Assembly (NCBI GenBank): GCA_036345935.2
Contig: JADWOT020000572.1
Span: 1 to 64,000, forward strand
Source of the DNA: Taenia hydatigena
Lineage: Eukaryota > Platyhelminthes > Cestoda > Cyclophyllidea > Taeniidae
Direction of reading: 5' to 3'
Length of the DNA stretch: 64,000 nt
Part shown: positions 59,540-64,000 of the stretch, piece by piece
How positions within the stretch are numbered: position 1 is the stretch's first letter
Layout: the number at the start of each line of letters is the position of its first letter
Made by a program: the position numbers and the translations under genes
The notes under the pieces: generated by a model
The model's input: only the letters and a program-made list of their open reading frames with translations
Told to the model about the DNA's origin: nothing
The model's database searches: none

Positions 59540-59695
59540 AATCTGGAACTTAGCGCCAATGAGACAGCTCTCCTTTTCTGGCCTAATCGATGCATCCGTC
59601 TTGAACAGGGATATTCCGGAGCACACCTTTCATCTGCACTTTGTGTTGATCGGGTCACAAGAGGCAGGTTTCATTGTCTTGTCTTTGTAAACTTT
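59540..59695 (+). mobile_element. Ty3/gypsy RT fragment (direct arm)
   Basis: The plus strand encodes NLAPMRQLS, then LIDASVLNRDIPEHTFHLHF and LIGSQEAGFIV, in frame with the inverted arm at 59103-59280. LIDA stands where Y.DD would be. It ends in TAA, and only about 30 bp separate it from the next gypsy domain piece, so the RT thumb region has been deleted. Confidence 0.55.
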
Positions 59696-59722
59696 GATTA
59701 TGCTTGGTAGTAAAGAGTAAGT

Positions 59723-60168
59723 GTGCGCCTAGCATATTTTTCAAGCTTAGTAGGTCGTTACGGTAGTTTCGTCAAAGATTTTGCAGATATTGCAGGACCG
59801 TTGCATAAACTGTTGGGAAAGTGGGGGAGACTTCCAAAAAAGAATGAGCGTGATGAAGAATTTAAAAAAAAATCGCATAGTTTGCTCCGAGCCGATCCCA
59901 ATATTTTTTAAACCTGAGTTAAGCAACTCTACCACACGCATTGAATGCTAACGCTGGCGATGCAGCCATGCGCGGCGTGCTCTCAAGAACGACAGATGAA
60001 CAAAGAAGCGAGGGAAACGTCACCGCTCCACAAAACCAGCAAAACTTGGGACAGAGAAATCCAACACAACGTAAAATATCTGCCGCCTTCTTAATGATAG
60101 TGCATGTCAGATATCATCCGATAGCAAGGATGTCCATAATGGAAACGGATGGTCCGTTTGAATGAAAT
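59723..60168 (+). mobile_element. Ty3/gypsy RT-RNase H connection and RNase H relic
   Basis: 59723-59911 encodes LVGRYGSFVKDFADIAGPLH, a close match to the gypsy YYRxFVxxFAxIAxPLHxLL block. It breaks at a T-run (about 59904-59909), where the frame shifts and KPEL follows. From 59941 a second frame continues the RNase H domain: NANAGDAAMRGVLSRT (TDASxxAxGAVLSQ) and NPTQRKISAAFLMIVHVRYH (NYxxTRKELLAxVxFVxxFRHY), ending with ETDGPF (RTDHxxL). With the RT piece at 59540-59695 this is one plus-strand element with two frameshifts and a missing thumb. No integrase or LTR was found. Confidence 0.7.
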
Positions 60169-61964
60169 GCGAGAGATAGGCTGTCTACTTGTACGTTGGC
60201 CACCGCGCTTGGTAGGCATTACACTTCTAGTTTTACTGGCATGTGCACCTACCACGATGACGAAGAAGGAAGGGCAGCATTGGAGAATTCATGATGGCGG
60301 ATTAGGAGTCGGAAGATGTGGGGATAGATCCTGGTGGGTGGGTGGTAGGCGGATAGGTGGTGGTGTGGCGCGGTGAGCCAGACTAGTGATGTAGCAAGGA
60401 AGGTGGAGGGTGGAGGAGGGAGGTGATTGGTAAGGCGTGGTGGGGAGGGAGAGGAGAGATGGGAGTGATAGCTGGGAGAGTGATAGGGGAGATGAGTGAT
60501 GGGAGAGGGGAGAGAGTGGGATGTATGAGGCGAATTCATCATCAACGACTAAACGCGTTGAAGGCACCGGCTCCTGTCTGATCGTCGAGGTTGAGCCGCG
60601 TTGGATCGGGCCACTGCTTTCATGAGCGACCGGCTGAGAACACTCGGTGTTGCTGACTCTCTCCCTTCCATCGTCTTAAGAGCCCTCTTCTCTCAGCTTT
60701 TGTACCGTGCTCTACAATGCACTACACTGTTCAACACACATCCTGATCTCTGCTGTTTCTGCTTTCAACTTCTGTAGTTTAAACCTGCCTTAATCCCTTC
60801 TAGTGACTACATTTTTTCCATGCATGTTTAATTAATTGACGCTGAATTTTTGTCGCTTCGTTATTCTTTTATTTGTCGATTTTTCGTAATGCCTTTTCAA
60901 GTAAATGAATTCCTTTTAAAACTTCCTAATTAGTTTACAGAGCCAGATAAATCCACGCGGTTTTTTCTTCATTGTGTTACTTTGCACACAACGCAGTGAA
61001 ATCATTCCTTACCGCGAGTTATTATTGGGATATGTCGCTATTCTCCTGGAGGGCTTAGCTCGGTCAAAGGTCCAGAGATCACGACATCCACTTAGTTCTG
61101 CAAGTCGTTCGAAACTTTTACGCGGGGACCCGATTCTTGGTATTTGAATGTCTGAGGCTATCATTTATTTGATCTGAACGTTAATTGCTCTTCAACCAAT
61201 TGGAAAGTGAAATAGTGTAGTCTGGCCGGCTTTTATACTCACGGCTCCTCTACTGCATGCATCTTTGTCCTCGGTGATGGCGGATTCCAGTTTACTGCCT
61301 TCTTTATTCTTAAATACAATGTGCCTTATAAGTGCAAGGATTTTCCGTTATTTACCATAATCTTATTTATTGGCCCCGACTCAACAAAAGGAATATTGTT
61401 GCTACACCTGCACCGTACAAAGCTTCATGTACTGCTTTAAACCACTCGCAAGTCTTCTGCGGCATTTCTTCTGCACAAATGTCTCAGACTTAAGTTGATC
61501 TTCGAGGTACAGATGCGTCATTTTTTCCAGTAGTTCATTAATGGCAGTTGTGACGGCTAAATTTGGAAAACGTTTTTGTTGCTTCATCAATATGTTATGA
61601 TTCTAGCTTGATTTCTTGATTGCAGTTATTTTTATAAGCTGGTTTGCTGCACAAGTTAATAAATATCGCACTTAGGTTGTGAAATTAATGCAGTGGTTCC
61701 AATTTTAATCACCATTATTCACCCGATAAATTTGTGCGCATTTGCTTAGACAACTTTTATTTATCCTTTGCGGCAAGTCTTAAAACTCGCGTTCCTCTCA
61801 GTAAGGAGCAAATTGAGGGATTTTAGTGATTGTTGGCCTAATGACAGCGACTTTACTGGCCAGCATTCATACACCACGCGCACCGTCATACCCTACCGCA
61901 CAGACTGACGTAAGTGAGAATGCCGGCAGTGTAAAATCAGACCATTCGACATTTCCATAATCTA
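60169..61964. other. No gene; G-rich tract 60.28-60.53 kb
   Basis: 60328-60360 is a GGTGGGTGGGTGG-type tract, and 60400-60530 is a purine-rich (GGGA/GGA) stretch on the plus strand, able in principle to form G-quadruplex or triplex DNA. The two overlapping minus frames (60249-60545, 60289-60567) are its low-complexity translations. The rest is unremarkable. Confidence 0.5.
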
Positions 61965-63025
61965 GCATGTTTAAACTCATCTCGATTGGTGTGTGCAGTA
62001 AGCGCAGCTAATGAAGAGGTGAATTTGTTCATAATGAGTACCTCACCTCCTCCTACATTTCTCCATCCCTCGTGTCTGCGCCCAGTACCGCCTACTAGGC
62101 TACTACGTCTTGCTACAAAATCGACACTACTAACCGAACCAGCTTCGCCTCACGACCCCATCTGCATGCGCATGCGTAACGTAAGCATGGAATCTGTGAC
62201 AACGCCTTTCCATACCTTCACTGCATGGAGGTATATTGTTCACGCACAGAGTGAGTCGATAATCTATCCATTCAAGAGGGCTGCGTGGACCTTTATATAG
62301 GTGCTATTTCTTGATATTCTTGATCCAATTGGAGTCTATACCGAAAGCTCATAAGACTAAGTTGGAAATCGTTAGCATCCAAAGCCAAATTCTCTAGAGG
62401 TCCATCGAGTCCGCTTGGTGTCCTGCTGTTCCTATTCTTGTCTTCGTTCGAATGGACCACGCACTCACCTTAACAAATGGGGTTTTGTGTAGACGCTTTG
62501 TTCATTAGCGGTCACACATTTGATAGACATTGGGCTGTAAAGCTGCGCAGGTTCAGCACTCTAAAATATGTAATTAGGTGTGGCGTCCATTCGTGCGCCC
62601 AAGAGCATCAGACCGATTTCGCCAAGTGATTTCGACTCTTAGCATCAATGCGTATAGTTGGAGCATCCGGTCTATTTAGGTCAAAAAATACGCGAACGTG
62701 TTGCCATTACAAAGCACCGAATTGGGTTGATCGAGTTTTGTGAAGAATACGATAGGTACCCGTGACGCCAGACCCATCTATTAACCAGCCATGCGCATAC
62801 CTCCACTTTGCTGGAAGTAAGCCGCCTAATGGTAGAGGTGATCCAAAATAAAGTTGTACAATCATCAAAGCCACCGTGAAACTCTGTGATCGTGCTAATA
62901 AAGATGAACTGTAGCACGCAATTGGGCATAAACTATAAGGATCTGAACGCTGTAATTAAGGAGGATGCTTTTCCTTTTATTCCACATAAACGAATAGTTA
63001 GAGTCGTTGCTTTAATTTAAATGGT
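61965..63025 (+). mobile_element. Ty3/gypsy element relic R4, copy 2
   Basis: Direct copy of 22261-23330. Near 62755 the plus strand encodes GTRDARPI (gypsy IDTGDARPI linker). After a frameshift, about 62829 onward reads MVEVIQNKVVQSSKPP, matching the helix EEVExLIQDMLxxGVIxPSxSPW, with the Trp codon now TGA. NYKDLNAVIKEDAF (the DYRxLNAVTxxDxYP motif) starts at 62931. Together they are the N-terminal third of gypsy RT in correct order. Stops and frameshifts show the copy is dead. Confidence 0.75.
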
Positions 63026-64000
63026 TCTCATCCTGATTCAAGTTTAGGATTATAGGACGAAGAAGCGGCAGAGGCGAACAGATGGAGGTCTGTTTTACTT
63101 TGTCTTATCCACTATATCAACTTCGGATGCGTAATGTGGCGGCCTCATTCCGACGCCTGATGAAGCAGCATGAGTAGGTTTATTGACTGGGAAAAGTATG
63201 AATTGTCTGAAAGGCATAGCGTCAAAATTTAAGGTGGTGTCAGACAGCCTATGAAATGCAGAGCTGAACTTGAGCCCAAAGAAATGTCGTTTTTAGGAGA
63301 GATGTTGGCCTTCTAGGGCATGGACACATCAGAAAGGATGACACTCCCCGAATGCCGCGCAAAACGGATGAGAAGTGACCAATACCATCAAGAGACGAAA
63401 CTCGGCATTTTTTTGAGTTAAGCAAATTACTACTCCTGAATAATCTTGCTGGTCAGCACCGTAAATTACTCAACAACCTGTAGAATCTGTGAGCATTCTT
63501 CACAGACTTTCGGACTGACTGTCAGAAGCGAGTGTGTTTGAGCTGATTTTTTTCGCTGATTCCCTACGTAACGCCTAAGCTCACCTAAATTGTGCGAGAG
63601 GCACCTTTTCCACCCAGCAAAGAGACGCAGATATAGCTGTCACAAAGAACTGCTTTTATGACCTTTGCGCGCCGCTAATTCACACCACCAATATCAGGAG
63701 GAGAGAATTTTAATTGTTTGTGAACTGGTAAGTGATCATTGCATTATCAATCTCGATTGCATTCTCATCTCTGATAGAGACATTTGGCAGCATGATGCAA
63801 AACTGAATCCAGTGACTGACAGTCCGAACTCACAGTCTAGTCATGGGCAGCACCAACTAATCAAATAAGGTGTGGCAGCTTAGCTGCTATCGATTTTGCT
63901 ATCCTCGGACAGTTTGGTTGGATGCTCTCTCTCTGGCAACCGCAAGATCGAAATGATGACCACAGTTGAACTAGGATTCTAACGCTTCATCAAGGAGCTG
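63026..64000. other. No recognisable gene
   Basis: Short frames only (67 codons at 63665-63868). The gypsy frame of R4 copy 2 cannot be followed beyond about 63025. Confidence 0.35.

Noticed and set aside
60249..60567. Two overlapping minus-strand Ser/Pro/His-rich frames
   Set aside because: Translations of the G-rich low-complexity tract in two frames.

Overview
The window looks like gene-poor nuclear DNA of an animal with a large, repeat-rich genome. The best single clue is a spliced gene at 56.8-57.9 kb. It encodes a secreted CAP-superfamily protein of the venom allergen-like (SCP/TAPS) type, and its sequence reads like the parasitic flatworm (tapeworm or fluke) branch of that family. The remaining recognisable content fits that picture: decayed Ty3/gypsy retrotransposons and tRNA-derived repeats. 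Assignment to a cestode-like flatworm is an inference from these families and was not tested by a search. There are no bacterial-style operons, rRNA genes or CRISPR arrays.

Layout. About 1-7.4 kb: nothing recognisable. 7.4-8.5, 16.3-16.9 and 32.3-33.1 kb: three copies (the middle one inverted) of an unclassified repeat, R1, which carries the palindrome GTCAAAATTTTGAC. 10.75-11.9, 13.3-14.4 and 43.2-43.7 kb: three copies of a roughly 1.1-kb element, R2, with an embedded minus-strand tRNA-Trp; one copy is structurally intact, one has an amber-type CTA anticodon, one is truncated. 12.4-18.3 kb: a cluster of tRNA-like sequences of several isotypes, arranged as opposite-strand pairs. 19.6 kb: a Ty3/gypsy reverse transcriptase (RT) relic. 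22.3-23.3 and 62.0-63.0 kb: two direct copies of a gypsy element, R4, both reaching the start of the RT domain. 28.3-29.7 and 53.8-54.6 kb: an inverted pair of an unclassified repeat, R6; one copy has about 470 bp that the other lacks. 35.6-35.9 kb: a minus-strand gypsy RNase H relic. 45.2, 50.3 and 56.0 kb: tRNA-derived sequences of initiator Met, Phe and Ser type. 56.8-57.9 kb: the CAP gene. 59.1-60.2 kb: gypsy RT and RNase H relics, with the RT piece present twice head to head.

The CAP gene has four candidate exons, two textbook GTAAGTG donors and every family hallmark. However, its last intron joins exons in incompatible phases and its first donor is weak, so it may be a young pseudogene. 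Everything else with coding character is a broken mobile element or an isolated candidate exon. Most of the window consists of short ORFs with no coding signal I can defend. Repeat boundaries were set by eye and are good to roughly 10-30 bp.
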